This document shows positions 47,268 to 56,807 of a stretch of 64,000 nt of DNA, piece after piece (position 1 is the stretch's first letter; every line of letters begins with the position of its first letter). The notes under the pieces are model-generated. The model made no database searches. It saw only the letters and a program-made list of their open reading frames with translations, and was not told the DNA's origin. This DNA is from Lactarius indigo (lineage: Eukaryota; Basidiomycota; Agaricomycetes; Russulales; Russulaceae), in contig JAFKAC010000034.1 in the NCBI GenBank assembly GCA_025766275.1, forward strand, positions 1-64,000, given 5' to 3'. The translations under genes were made by a program, and so were the position numbers.

Positions 47268-48262
47268 TCAGCCGCTGCATGGCAAGGGGCAGTTAGCAGG
47301 GGGGGTAAGTTTGCTGAATGAAGGCAATATGGTAACAGGGTTTGACATGACACAGTCAGAACTGTGAGCCAAGCATTGCACGAGGAGAGAGTGGAGGTAG
47401 TTGTACTGTGGCTTCTCATCAAAGCTGAGGGATTGAATATGCTGTCTAAAAGCGACAAAGGGTGCAGGTAGGCCTTGGCAAAGAGTTTTGCTCAAGGTGA
47501 TCTTCATCTTGAGAATGGATGCTCCATACTTCTCAATGGAGTATCCCTTGATGATGTCCTGCCAAGGTAAGCGACCACGACATAGGTATACTATACTATA
47601 CACAAGTGATTCAAGATCATCGCAGCGTGATTGCGTCCATCCTGAATGGCTGTTGATTGAGGTAAAGGTGATGGTGCCTACGGTCTTGAGTCCAGAAACC
47701 AGTGGAACATGTCAATGAGTAGAGGGGTCATGAAAGAGTTGGGCCAAGCCAAAGTCAATCAGAAATACCTGGCTCAGCTCGCCAATTCCTGTCATAAAGT
47801 TTGCAGGTTTGACATCTCGATGGATGTAGCTTTGTTCATGTAATGATTTGAGACATGAAAGCTGTAAAAGAATAGGTATATGAGATAAATGTCCGGGAGT
47901 GTGAAACGGGTGGATAATACCATTTGATCAGCATATGAGAATACCGAGTTGATGTGGTGGCACTTGGATATCACCTCTTCTACTGTAAGGTTGAGGCGAT
48001 TGAGTACCATCATGTGGTAGGGGACCTCTCTGCCATACCAATGAATGGTAGGGATTCCTGACACGCCAGAGAGGGCCTTGTAGACACTATGTTCGTGAGA
48101 AAGCCTAGGAGTTTGTGTTTGGATAGGTTCAAGTTTTAGGGCAATGTCCTGCCCAGTTTTGATATCCTGTCCCAGATAGACATCCCCTAGAGGGTTGAGA
48201 AAAATCAAAGGGCCTGAATCAGAATGGCTCACCAGAGGTGCCAGAGCCCAGTAACATCCCCA
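47268..48262 (-). pseudogene. Casein kinase 1 (CK1) family pseudogene, 5'-truncated
   Basis: The minus strand encodes most of a CK1-type Ser/Thr kinase. It has an N-lobe GDVYLGQDIKTGQDIALKLE with the ATP-binding Lys, VYKALSGVSGIPTIHWYG and MVLNRLNLTVEEV. A 59-nt intron (complement of 47862-47920, GTATTA..TTACAG) follows, then HEQSYIHRDVKPANF with the catalytic HRD (47814-47822), DFGLAQLF (DFG at 47748-47756), VGTITFTSINSHSG then QSRCDDLESLVY, the CK1 signature. YLCRGRLPWQDI and LSFDEKPQYNYL end the domain. A TGA (complement of 47712-47714) breaks it after DPSTH. The glycine loop is degenerate, and the 5' end abuts the Element 3 LTR at 48266. CK1 proteins phosphorylate acidic targets in many pathways; this copy is probably dead. 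Confidence 0.85.
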
Positions 48263-48265
48263 CTC

Positions 48266-48834
48266 TGTTACGATTTTCTTGGACTCGTCTCTTTCCTTTA
48301 CCACTATTTCTTTCCCACACTATACGAGCCCTGTATGACTACGCGGACATTACGATTACCCGGTTTCAATCACGCGCCTTGCTTATCGACGTTCTCTTCT
48401 GATAAAGCTTGACATGTGCCAGTTTCCAACTTGTTCCCTCTCACGTGCGGCCCCGCGTGATTCTCCTTTATTCTCGATATGTCCCTGCCTTGTTCCCTTT
48501 ATGCTCGTTCCTTTCTTCCTCGACTTGGCGATGGCGCCATCTGTTTGCGAAGACCATACAGTACGATTTCTATTTAACCCTAGTCATACCTAGCTTGTAC
48601 GGTAGACTAGACTTCTTGTGTAATACTACACTCGTCTATGCGAAGTCTCCTTGTTCCCCGATTCCCGTTTTCGCTAGGCCTTCGAGTCTTAGCCTTCCTC
48701 TACAGTCCAAGTGACGCACGTCCTTGTGGCTCTTGTGCATCATCTTTGCTGAAGTCGAGCCTTTGAGCTTTGACTACCGAGTGATCGACTGACTTAGTAC
48801 AGGTCATACTTAACGCCCCTGTAGTGGCGTTACA
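48266..48834 (+). repeat. Element 3 5' LTR
   Basis: A 569-bp LTR, TGTTACGATTTTCTTGG..GTAGTGGCGTTACA. TATTTAA lies at 48571-48577, and 26 nt later AGACTAGACTT (48604-48614), the complement of the primer site. An old copy lies at 20698-21358. Confidence 0.95.
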
Positions 48835-48836
48835 TT

Positions 48837-48847
48837 AAGTCTAGTCT
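48837..48847 (+). other. Primer-binding site, predicted self-priming
   Basis: AAGTCTAGTCT follows the LTR after TT and is complementary over 11 nt to AGACTAGACTT in the LTR. It uses a different sequence from Elements 1 and 2 but the same geometry, so the complementarity has been kept while the sequence changed. Confidence 0.7.
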
Positions 48848-48852
48848 CCACA

Positions 48853-50517
48853 GTGGCTCTCACCAGCCGAAGCTGAACAAAGTTCGTCAAAGAGTACCTG
48901 GAGCGGCACCCCCACGACGACCTAAGACCCTCTATCAAAGGAACCGCTCTTTGGAGGAACACTCCACACGACGAAGGGTACTACGTCTACGACCCCAACA
49001 AACTCACATACGAACCAATCGAATATATCGAAGATCAACACATTTGGGCCTACGTTGCCTACTCCGATTCAAAGCACTCCTGGTACTCCTATAAACCCGT
49101 TCCTGCACACCTAGGCCTAGGACCAGGAAAAGGACAAATCAGCACCATCGAGGCTGATTCCGATATCGAAGAACCATCTTCCGAACCTGATTTAGACAAC
49201 CCAGCACTTACGCCTACCATCCAACGACCCGTGGACTTCGCATCATATGCCAATATGTCCACCACCCAACTCTCCACCACCCTCACCTCCTCACAACCAG
49301 CTGCAGGGTCCTCGACAGCGAATCCTGCAAGTAGTGGAGGACATCCTATGGGAGGAGGTATGTCGACAAGCGGAGGAGGCACTACGGGAGGCGCAGGAAG
49401 CCATCATGGAGGCGGTGTGCCTGGAGGTGGAGGCGGTGCGCCTGGAGGTGGAGGCGGTGCGCCTGGAGGCGGAGGCGGTGCGCCTGGAGGTGGAGGCGGT
49501 GGAGCAGCAGCAGCCCCCATCGCCGGAGGACCCCCCCCACCAAATGGACGACTCGGAGGGAATCCCCCGCCAGAATTCACCGGGGATCGAGAAGCCAGTA
49601 GAGCCTTCCTAAACGCCTTCGCACTCTATCGAGGAATGAACCTGAACGTCCAACAATTAACCCTCCCCTATTCACGCGCAATGACCCTTCTCTCGTATAT
49701 TTGAGGGCCATTAGTAGACGACTGGGTCGAAGAACAAATACAGTGGCTAGCCGACCAATTGGTGGGAGGAGTAGCCATGAACGCCGAAAACCTATGGAAT
49801 ACTATTGAAACAAGGTTTATCCAGGCATACACTGATACTACTCAACAACAAAAAGCCCGCCACGCCATTCAAAATCTACGAATGGACAAAGAAGACATCG
49901 ACACCTATATAGCCAAGTTCTCTAATTTGGCCAATAAAGCGGGATACAACAAGGACGAGGCCACCACCCTAGAAATTTTCCAGAAAGGCCTCCCAAACGC
50001 GTTAGTCATAAACGCAATCAAATTCCACCACCCCGTAGACTGGGACGATTGGAAAACGGCAGTTACGCTCCAACAAGCAGAATACCTCCTCCTCAAAGAC
50101 AGACTCACCAAAGGAAGAACAGACAAGAAGGGAGGAGCCTCCCGCGACCAATGGTTACACGCCCTCAACAAAACCAGGGACCCAAATGCAATGGACGTCA
50201 GTCGAACTCGTGCCAGAGCAGCAATGACGGAAGACGAAAAGAAGCTTCTCCAGAAAGAAGGAAGATGCTTCCAATGCCGAGGACAAGGACACATCTCCAG
50301 ATTCTGTCCTCAAAAAACAACCGCCACCGTCAAAGCCGCAAGCACAACCGACCCTACACCAACCACCGCTACCATCTCAATGACCGCATCACAACCCCTT
50401 TCCAACGAGGAACAAGCTGACGCACAAGTAGCGGCCCTGTTCGCCCAAACCCCTGAAGTACGAGAACTAATGGTGGATAAACTCTTTGGACAAAAGAAGG
50501 ATTTTCTGAACGCTTGA
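48853..50517 (+). pseudogene. Element 3 gag, two TGA codons
   Basis: It opens with GTG-GCT (48853), aligned with the GTG-GCN of Elements 1 and 2. A TGA at 48874-48876 stands where they have the Trp of QWT. Then come FVKEYLERHPHDDL, an acidic region, and a Gly-rich linker with four 21-bp repeats encoding GGGGGAP (about 49410-49505). The capsid-like region runs from FTGDREASRAFLNAFALYRG through YI-stop(49702-49704)-GPLVDDWVEE to FHHPVDWDDWK. A CCHC knuckle CFQCRGQGHISRFC (50266-50307) follows. It ends KKDFLNA-stop at 50515-50517. Pol overlaps in the -1 frame, but the slip heptamer is altered here (GGATTTT, 50499-50505, against GGGTTTT). Confidence 0.9.
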
Positions 50518-50743
50518 ACCCGGCAGCCTGGGCTAGAGCATTAAAACTTAGCGTGTACAATAGCAGATTCCAATCTATGCGAATTCCAGTACTTTTCAAA
50601 TCTGCTCACGTGACGGCCGAACGAAACGTCTTGATAGACTCGGGCGCAACGGACAATTTCATAAGCGCAAATCTCCTAAAACGACTCAAAATAGCCTGGC
50701 TACCTACCGAACGCCCCATCAAGATATGGAACGTAGACGGAAC
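50503..50743 (+). CDS. Element 3 pol, 5' part (protease), cut by Element 4
   Basis: The reading frame in -1 relation to gag gives LNPAAWARALKLSVYN, FQSMRIPVLFKS and the aspartic protease motif LIDSGATDNFI (about 50632-50664), then PIKIWNVDGT. Here it is interrupted at GGAAC (50739-50743) by Element 4. The frame resumes at 58764 with HNQGGEITSF after one copy of GGAAC is discounted. The protease Asp is present. Confidence 0.85.
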
Positions 50744-51516
50744 TGTAGCAGTATGACTTATCGCGTACAACTAGACCAAGGTGAAGGTAAGTGAACTGAA
50801 CCGGTATACACCCAAGCCTAGCGCGGAGACAAGTCACGCGCCGAACGTACAGTCACTGCGGAGAATAGACACACGTGAGGTCTTTATACAAGACCAAAGG
50901 CCAGGTGATCACGCAGTGGCACGCTGAGTGGAGAACCAAGAGGACAAGTTAACATTGGAGAGGTAAGGGAAGTACAAGAAGATACGCACCTGAGTGGAGA
51001 ACCAAGAGGACAAGTTGGTTCCACTCAGGACGCTACATGAGGGTTTATATACTATGCTGCGGCTGAGTTCGAATTACTATAGAACCTTGTTACTAAAGGT
51101 ATGTATAATAGTAATGAGTCAGGCGCTGACGCGTCGTGTCTAATAATAGCGTTATCTATTGTGCTGACTGATGCACAGTCATTAACGCTGACAGAACAAT
51201 GACGTGTCCTTATCTATGAGTCATAACCCTATAACAACGTAGTCTAGAACTATCTAGAATGTTCCCTGCTTATCGTCCAATGAGAAACTACTGTACTAAT
51301 GTGGAAGGTGACCTAAAGAGGTAACTCCTGATAAGGAAGTTACTATCCCAGGGTCACGTGCTTGTGGGTGCACATGTTGGCATCACATGACTAACCATCT
51401 TATCATATCTAATGATAAGGACTTGGATATTTGACGCAACGTTGGAGACTCGTATCTCTACTAAATAAATCTGTAAAAATACGGATAAATAAGGCGAAAA
51501 TAGAGCGTCCGTGACA
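50744..51516 (-). repeat. Element 4 3' LTR
   Basis: A 773-bp LTR. Read on the minus strand it begins TGTCACGGACGCTC and ends CATACTGCTACA. It is 3' in element orientation; the pol stop codon lies 12 nt upstream of it. Confidence 0.95.
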
Positions 51517-51531
51517 TCACCCCCCTCCTTA
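51517..51531 (-). other. Element 4 polypurine tract overlapping the pol stop
   Basis: On the minus strand TAAGGAGGGGGGTGA directly precedes the 3' LTR. The pol stop codon TAA is the first three bases of this run, so the coding region extends right up to the plus-strand primer. Confidence 0.8.
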
Positions 51532-54500
51532 AGGGTCGACGTCCGCGTTGGCCAATGTATTTACATAATGAGCTTGCCAAGGTAAGGACGCGTAAATAAG
51601 AGCCGCTATTTTTCTAGGTGCGCCCGGGTTTGAGGAATGGAATTCCTTAACCGCATCAGGGGCATGCGCTAGATTTTTAGCCAGTTCCCATGTGTCCTCA
51701 CCCTCACCATATCCTTTCCAACAGACGAGGTATTTTAGAGTACGACCAAAGAGTTTAGAATCTCTTATATGGTCAACTTCGTACTCTTCTTCTCCTTCGA
51801 CCGTTACTGGATCGGGTGGTGGAGGCGTGAGCCCATTAACTTCGTTTCCTTTGTAAGGAGAGAGACGGTCTACATGAAATACATCATGGATCCGTAATGC
51901 AGGGGGTAGGGCAAGCTTGTAGTCGACATCACTTATGACTTTAGTGACTTCAAATGGGCCTAATTGCTTAGGTCCCAGTTTGGACGACTGCTGATGTATC
52001 TTTATTTGTTTAGCTTGCAACCAGACTTTGTCCCCGACGTTAAAGGAATACGGCTTAGTCCTTTGTTCAACGTCTGTCTGCATTCGCCTTTTACTTAGGC
52101 GTAGAGCCGCCTCTGCATCCTTGCGAGCGGAAACTAAGTGCTGAAGGCGCTTATCGAGTAGTGGAATACCCGTAGGTCTACCAGCAGGAATAGTGAAGTC
52201 AGGCGTAAAGCCATATAGCAGCTCAAAGGGGGTATGTCCCGTGGCTGAGTTGAGCCTGCTATTGACTACAAATTCTGCTGTAGGAAGCAGGTCTGCCCAA
52301 TCATCCTGTCTTTTGCTAATGAACATGCGCAAGTATATCTCAACTTCTTGATTTTTGCGCTCGACTTGTCCATTAGCTTGAGGGTGATAGGCTGTAGTTA
52401 GACCTGCGTCTATTCCGAGTCGCTTGTAAAGGGCACGCATGCTTCGCGCTGCAAATTGGGGTCCTCTATCGCTTATAACTTTGCGAGGGATCCCATGCAG
52501 GGGGAAGACTTGCTCAAAGTAGATGGATGCCACCCCATCAGCCATAATTTGGGAAGTCACAGGGAACAGATGAATCTGTTTGGTGTAATGATCTACGACG
52601 TTTAAGATCATATCCTTCCCACGTGACATAGGCAGTGGACCGATTAGATCGATTCCAATGATCTGCCATGGTCCTTCAGGGACTTCTTGCGGCTGAATGG
52701 TTGCTTTGGGGTGTAGATCCTTGCGATAGCGTTGGCATCGATCACATCCTTCTACGTATGAGGCAATGAAGCCTGACATGCGTGGCCACCAGTAGTAGCG
52801 GCTTACTAACTCTATGGTCCCATTCTTTCCAGGGTGTCCGGTCGTGACTGAGTCGTGGCAAGATTTTACCACATCCCTGCGAAGGGCACGATCGTTTGGG
52901 ACATATAATTTACCCCGGTGGTAAATGAAACCATCTTCTTCTTCCCACATTAATATGCCATCTGTGAGAGCTTTAGGAGCAGTCTTAGAGATACTTTTAA
53001 GACCCTCTATAACTTCAGCTTCTCGGATAGATGCGAGTTTAATGCGACTCCCTAGGGAGTCTGTTTCAGGGATGAAGTGCGCTTTAGCGGCAGCGAGGAA
53101 GTGCTCAGGTTTTAATACCTGAACCTGGCGGTTATCTTCAGAGTCTCGGACTTGGTCTCGTGAGAAACGACTTAATGCGTCGGCTTGCATAGATTCTCCT
53201 TTCTTATAAGTGATTTTGAAGGCGAACCGACTTAAGAATAGGGCCCATCGAGCTTGGCGCCTATTTAAGTCTTTCATGGTTGCCCACCATTCCATATTCT
53301 TATGGTCAGTGATCACTTCAAAAGAGATGCCTTCGAGGAAATGTCTCCAATCCTCTAAGGCACGGATTAAGCCGAGCATTTCTCTGTCGTAGATCTCATA
53401 ATTGCGTTCTTCTTTGCTTATAGACTGTGAGCGATACGCAATGGGGTGCCAGAGACCATCCGGGTATTTCTGAGTTAAAATACCGCCAGTAGCAAATCCG
53501 GAAGCATCAACCTCGATTCTGGTTGGAAGGTTCGGATCGTAAACCTTAAGAATAGGTTCTTGTACGAAACGTTCCTTCAACAGATCAAAGGCTTTCTGCT
53601 GTTCAGACTGCCAGATCCAAGGAGTGTCTTTCTTAGTAAGGTCATGAAGGGGTCGGGCAATAGCCGCAAAGTCCTTGATGAACCTCCTATAGAAATTGGC
53701 AAACCCGATAAATGCTCTTACTTCTTTGAGCGTAGTCGGGGTTGGCCACTCCTTTACTGCAGAGACCTTGCCAGGGTCCATCTGCACTTCTCCGGGACGG
53801 ATAATCATCCCTAAATACTCCATTTCTTGCTTCTCAAAATCGCACTTCTCAGGCTTGAGATAGAGGTCGTATTGCTCTAACCGTGTCAACACCTCATGTA
53901 CTATCTTGCGATGGTGCTTAAGGTTATTGCTATAGATGAGGATATCATCCATATATACGGCGACCTCTCCTTGTGCAATAAGATCGGCAAATACGGCGTT
54001 CATTAAGGCTTGGAAAGTAGCGGGGCTATTAGTCATGCCGAAGTACATGACTTTTGGTTCATATAGACCCCTATTGGTAACAATGGCACCTTTCCATTCA
54101 TCACCTTCTTTGATGCGGATATTATGGTATCCCCATCGAACGTCAAATTTGGTGAAGTATTGAGCTCCCTTGAGTCTGTTAATAATGTCGGCAGCGAGTG
54201 GAAGTGGATAACGGTTCTTAATAGTGATTTTATTAAGACGCCGGTAATCTTGGACTAGACGGAACTTGCCGTCCTTTTTCTTTATAAAGAATACTGGGGA
54301 TGCCATTGGTGACTTAGATGGCACTAAATATCCTTTTCCTATGTGTTTGTCCAAGAATTTGTCCAATTCTACTTGCTCGCTAGGTGACATGGGGTACGTC
54401 TTGACCTTCCAGTGTTTTACTGCATCTGGTTCAAGGTCTATGGCGTGGTCCCATGGTTGGTGCTCAGGGAGTCTCTGGGATTCTTCCTCAGAGAAGACTT

Positions 54501-55200
54501 TTGCGAAGTCGCGATAGTGCTCAGGGACCATCTCTTCGAAGGTTTTCTTAGGTTTGGCGGTTATTGCTTTCTCGGCAATCTGCTGAGAGTACGTGAAACC
54601 TGCCAGACAGAAAACTTCGTCAGAGACTGTGTCCAGCACTTTCTCCGCAAGGAGACAGCGGCGTTCCATACGGTTCGCCATAATGCGCGTCACCTCTATC
54701 TCTATCTCCGGTGCGGCTATTTCAGCGCTGGAGTTGAGACGCATAGTGCCTTCCTGCCAATCTATGTGTGGGTTCCGATGTCTAAGCCAAGGCAGTCCCA
54801 ATATAACTCGTTCTGGGCCTAGTGATGTGACCATAAAGTCGAATTTTTCTGTACTAGGACCAACTTTGAGAACGAGGGTTACTTTATGGGTGATACTGCC
54901 GGCTTCGTTGAGCGTCCCATCTATGTTATAGAGGGTAATGGGATGCTCTAACGGAACTTGCAACATTTTGTGGCAGTCAGCGTACTTCTTGTCCAGGAAC
55001 AACGAAGTTGCTCCGGAGTTTACCATGGCTGCTACTTTTACAGTACGATGACGTCCTTGTAATTCAACAGAAATATGAAAATGAGATCTGCTATCTTTTG
55101 TTTCGGGAATGATACATGAGGAAAGCGCTGCATCAGAATTCATCACTTGCGGCGCTGCTACAAATTGTGGAGCAATCGGAACACTAATACTATTGTTCAT
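51529..55200 (-). CDS. Element 4 pol, full-length open frame with a protease substitution
   Basis: A 1,223-residue polyprotein. The protease region has MVNSGATSLFL, where residue 61 (complement of 55018-55020) is Asn in place of the catalytic Asp of D-S/T-G. RT: FFIKKKDGKFRLVQDYRRLN, FDVRWGYHNIRI and YMDD near residue 415. RNase H: RIEVDASGFATGGIL. Integrase: H2C2 in HDSVTTGHPG..CDRCQRYR (about 785-825), then IDLIGPLP, SDRGPQF and NGQVERKN carrying D-D-E (about 853, 910, 945). A GPF/Y-type module LGPKQLGPFEV is followed by a chromodomain EEEYEVDHIRDSKLF..YLVCWKGYGEGEDTWE (about 1137-1187), which in this clade guides integration to marked chromatin. The start shown is the first ATG; an upstream in-frame TAA is close, and gag is in a different frame about 210 nt upstream. 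If the D61N change is real, self-processing would be lost. Confidence 0.9.
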   Translation of the reverse strand: MNNSISVPIAPQFVAAPQVMNSDAALSSCIIPETKDSRSHFHISVELQGRHRTVKVAAMVNSGATSLFLDKKYADCHKMLQVPLEHPITLYNIDGTLNEAGSITHKVTLVLKVGPSTEKFDFMVTSLGPERVILGLPWLRHRNPHIDWQEGTMRLNSSAEIAAPEIEIEVTRIMANRMERRCLLAEKVLDTVSDEVFCLAGFTYSQQIAEKAITAKPKKTFEEMVPEHYRDFAKVFSEEESQRLPEHQPWDHAIDLEPDAVKHWKVKTYPMSPSEQVELDKFLDKHIGKGYLVPSKSPMASPVFFIKKKDGKFRLVQDYRRLNKITIKNRYPLPLAADIINRLKGAQYFTKFDVRWGYHNIRIKEGDEWKGAIVTNRGLYEPKVMYFGMTNSPATFQALMNAVFADLIAQGEVAVYMDDILIYSNNLKHHRKIVHEVLTRLEQYDLYLKPEKCDFEKQEMEYLGMIIRPGEVQMDPGKVSAVKEWPTPTTLKEVRAFIGFANFYRRFIKDFAAIARPLHDLTKKDTPWIWQSEQQKAFDLLKERFVQEPILKVYDPNLPTRIEVDASGFATGGILTQKYPDGLWHPIAYRSQSISKEERNYEIYDREMLGLIRALEDWRHFLEGISFEVITDHKNMEWWATMKDLNRRQARWALFLSRFAFKITYKKGESMQADALSRFSRDQVRDSEDNRQVQVLKPEHFLAAAKAHFIPETDSLGSRIKLASIREAEVIEGLKSISKTAPKALTDGILMWEEEDGFIYHRGKLYVPNDRALRRDVVKSCHDSVTTGHPGKNGTIELVSRYYWWPRMSGFIASYVEGCDRCQRYRKDLHPKATIQPQEVPEGPWQIIGIDLIGPLPMSRGKDMILNVVDHYTKQIHLFPVTSQIMADGVASIYFEQVFPLHGIPRKVISDRGPQFAARSMRALYKRLGIDAGLTTAYHPQANGQVERKNQEVEIYLRMFISKRQDDWADLLPTAEFVVNSRLNSATGHTPFELLYGFTPDFTIPAGRPTGIPLLDKRLQHLVSARKDAEAALRLSKRRMQTDVEQRTKPYSFNVGDKVWLQAKQIKIHQQSSKLGPKQLGPFEVTKVISDVDYKLALPPALRIHDVFHVDRLSPYKGNEVNGLTPPPPDPVTVEGEEEYEVDHIRDSKLFGRTLKYLVCWKGYGEGEDTWELAKNLAHAPDAVKEFHSSNPGAPRKIAALIYASLPWQAHYVNTLANADVDP

Positions 55201-55412
55201 CTCCGAGGCAGATGTAGATGTAGAATCAGAACAGGAAGCCGAGACATCACTACTATCAACTTTACAGGCAGAAACAGAATGGTACGTAGGAATTACAGAT
55301 TGGTCCGAGTCCGAAACGAGGCGAGATCGTAGGCATATCTTACAACTACACGAGGCCGAGTCAACCGTATCTGTTTTACAGGGGGAGTCCGCAGCTATGA
55401 CTACCCCTGGAT

Positions 55413-56807
55413 CTAAAAAGCCGCCTTAAGAGCGTTAATTTGCTCTTGCTGTGCGGTGAGCGCCGCTAATAACTTTGCCACGTCTGCCTGGGACGTATTG
55501 GCTTTGGGCGGTGCGGAAGTACTTGATTGGGCGGTGGAAGCCGCCGACTGACTGGAAGAAGGTTGGGAGGGGGTTTCCTCACTACTGGCCGCAGCTTTCG
55601 CTTTGGCGGGTTTCCCCATGAATTTGAGCATGCAGACGGGTGCCCGATGTCCGACCTTTTGACAATGGTGGCACACGTCGCGTTCGTGGTTTCCATCCTT
55701 CTTTGAGTGGTCCTTAGAACCACACCCGTAACACTTGCCTTGCATGTGTTTTTGGTAGTCTTGCCGGGTCTTTCCGCCGGATGCGGGCTTGCTCGTGCCG
55801 GATCCCTGCTGACGTGATGTGTCAACTTGCATCGTGTCTGGATCGGATGGCTTGCCTGCAGGCAAGATCGACTGGCTGGACAAACCACCCTTCTTTTCCG
55901 AGTCCCTCTGTCTCAGTCGCTGATCTAGCGACTGTGAGACCTGCTTGAGGTCGTTGAAATCGACATGGGCCTTGTCCGTCAAGGCTAAGGCATCTTTTAC
56001 GCGGTCCGAAAGACCATCGTAAAAGCGGGTGCGGAGGTCTGCTTTTGACCATCCAGTCTGTCCAGAGTACTGTTCGAACACGGATCGGTACTCTGCAACC
56101 GATCCGCGGCCCTGTTTTGTCTTCTTCAGCTGCTCCCTCGCTGTTTCTGTAGTATCGAGGGGCGAGAATCGTCGGTTAAACTCTTTGACGAACTCGTCCC
56201 AAGAGCTACCGAACAGGATATTGTTTGACTGAAGTTGTTCGAGGTAAGGGAGAGCCCATGACTTGGCTTCCCCTTCCATAAGGTTAAGAACCGCCATAAT
56301 CCAGCGGTCTTCTGCCCGGAAGTACATACCCTGGGCCGGGTCCCAGGTGTTCATAGCGTCCTGCTGTGAGCCTGCCCAATTATGAAAGGCTGCAAGGAAG
56401 TGACGGGCATCTGTAGAGTTGCCTTTCCCATCCCATGCTTTGGGACGGGCCACTACTTCCTTGTGTTTGGCACTGGGCTTGGCCGCGGTTGCTGAAACCT
56501 GTGCGGTCAAGTCCGTGACTTTTTGTGTAAGAATTCCGACTACTTGGCCTAAGTCGCTTATTAGGCGCAGGCAGTCGTTGAGAGTTGGGGGGGGAGCAGG
56601 AGCTGTTGGTGTGGGAGGAGTGGCGGCGGCGGCGGACATCTTATCTAACTCGTCTTGTCTCTTTCTTTCCTCATACTTTTTAATCGACTCCCGTCTGTCT
56701 TCGATGAGGCGAAGCTGTTCGTCTTCGTCGAAGTCGTCCCAGTTGTCGAAGTTCTTGATCCACTCTTTTTCTTCTTTAGAGAGGATCGTTCTGTACTTGG
56801 ACGTCAC
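55413..56807 (-). CDS. Element 4 gag, main open frame
   Basis: A 464-residue frame (GTG at 56807; the frame is also open farther upstream, so the start is not certain). It has a charged N-terminal coiled-coil-like segment KYRTILSKEEKEWIKNFDNW, a predicted helix LISDLGQVVGILTQKVTDL, and the retrotransposon gag domain from PKAWDGKGNSTDARHFLAAF to YDGLSDRVKDALAL. Two C-terminal zinc motifs follow: CYGCGSKDHSKKDG..C and CHHCQKVGHRAPVC. An Ala/Ser-rich tail ends in a Gln-rich helix (AALTAQQEQINALKAAF). It overlaps a second open frame upstream (56776-57465) that may be its displaced N-terminus. Confidence 0.8.
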   Translation of the reverse strand: MTSKYRTILSKEEKEWIKNFDNWDDFDEDEQLRLIEDRRESIKKYEERKRQDELDKMSAAAATPPTPTAPAPPPTLNDCLRLISDLGQVVGILTQKVTDLTAQVSATAAKPSAKHKEVVARPKAWDGKGNSTDARHFLAAFHNWAGSQQDAMNTWDPAQGMYFRAEDRWIMAVLNLMEGEAKSWALPYLEQLQSNNILFGSSWDEFVKEFNRRFSPLDTTETAREQLKKTKQGRGSVAEYRSVFEQYSGQTGWSKADLRTRFYDGLSDRVKDALALTDKAHVDFNDLKQVSQSLDQRLRQRDSEKKGGLSSQSILPAGKPSDPDTMQVDTSRQQGSGTSKPASGGKTRQDYQKHMQGKCYGCGSKDHSKKDGNHERDVCHHCQKVGHRAPVCMLKFMGKPAKAKAAASSEETPSQPSSSQSAASTAQSSTSAPPKANTSQADVAKLLAALTAQQEQINALKAAF

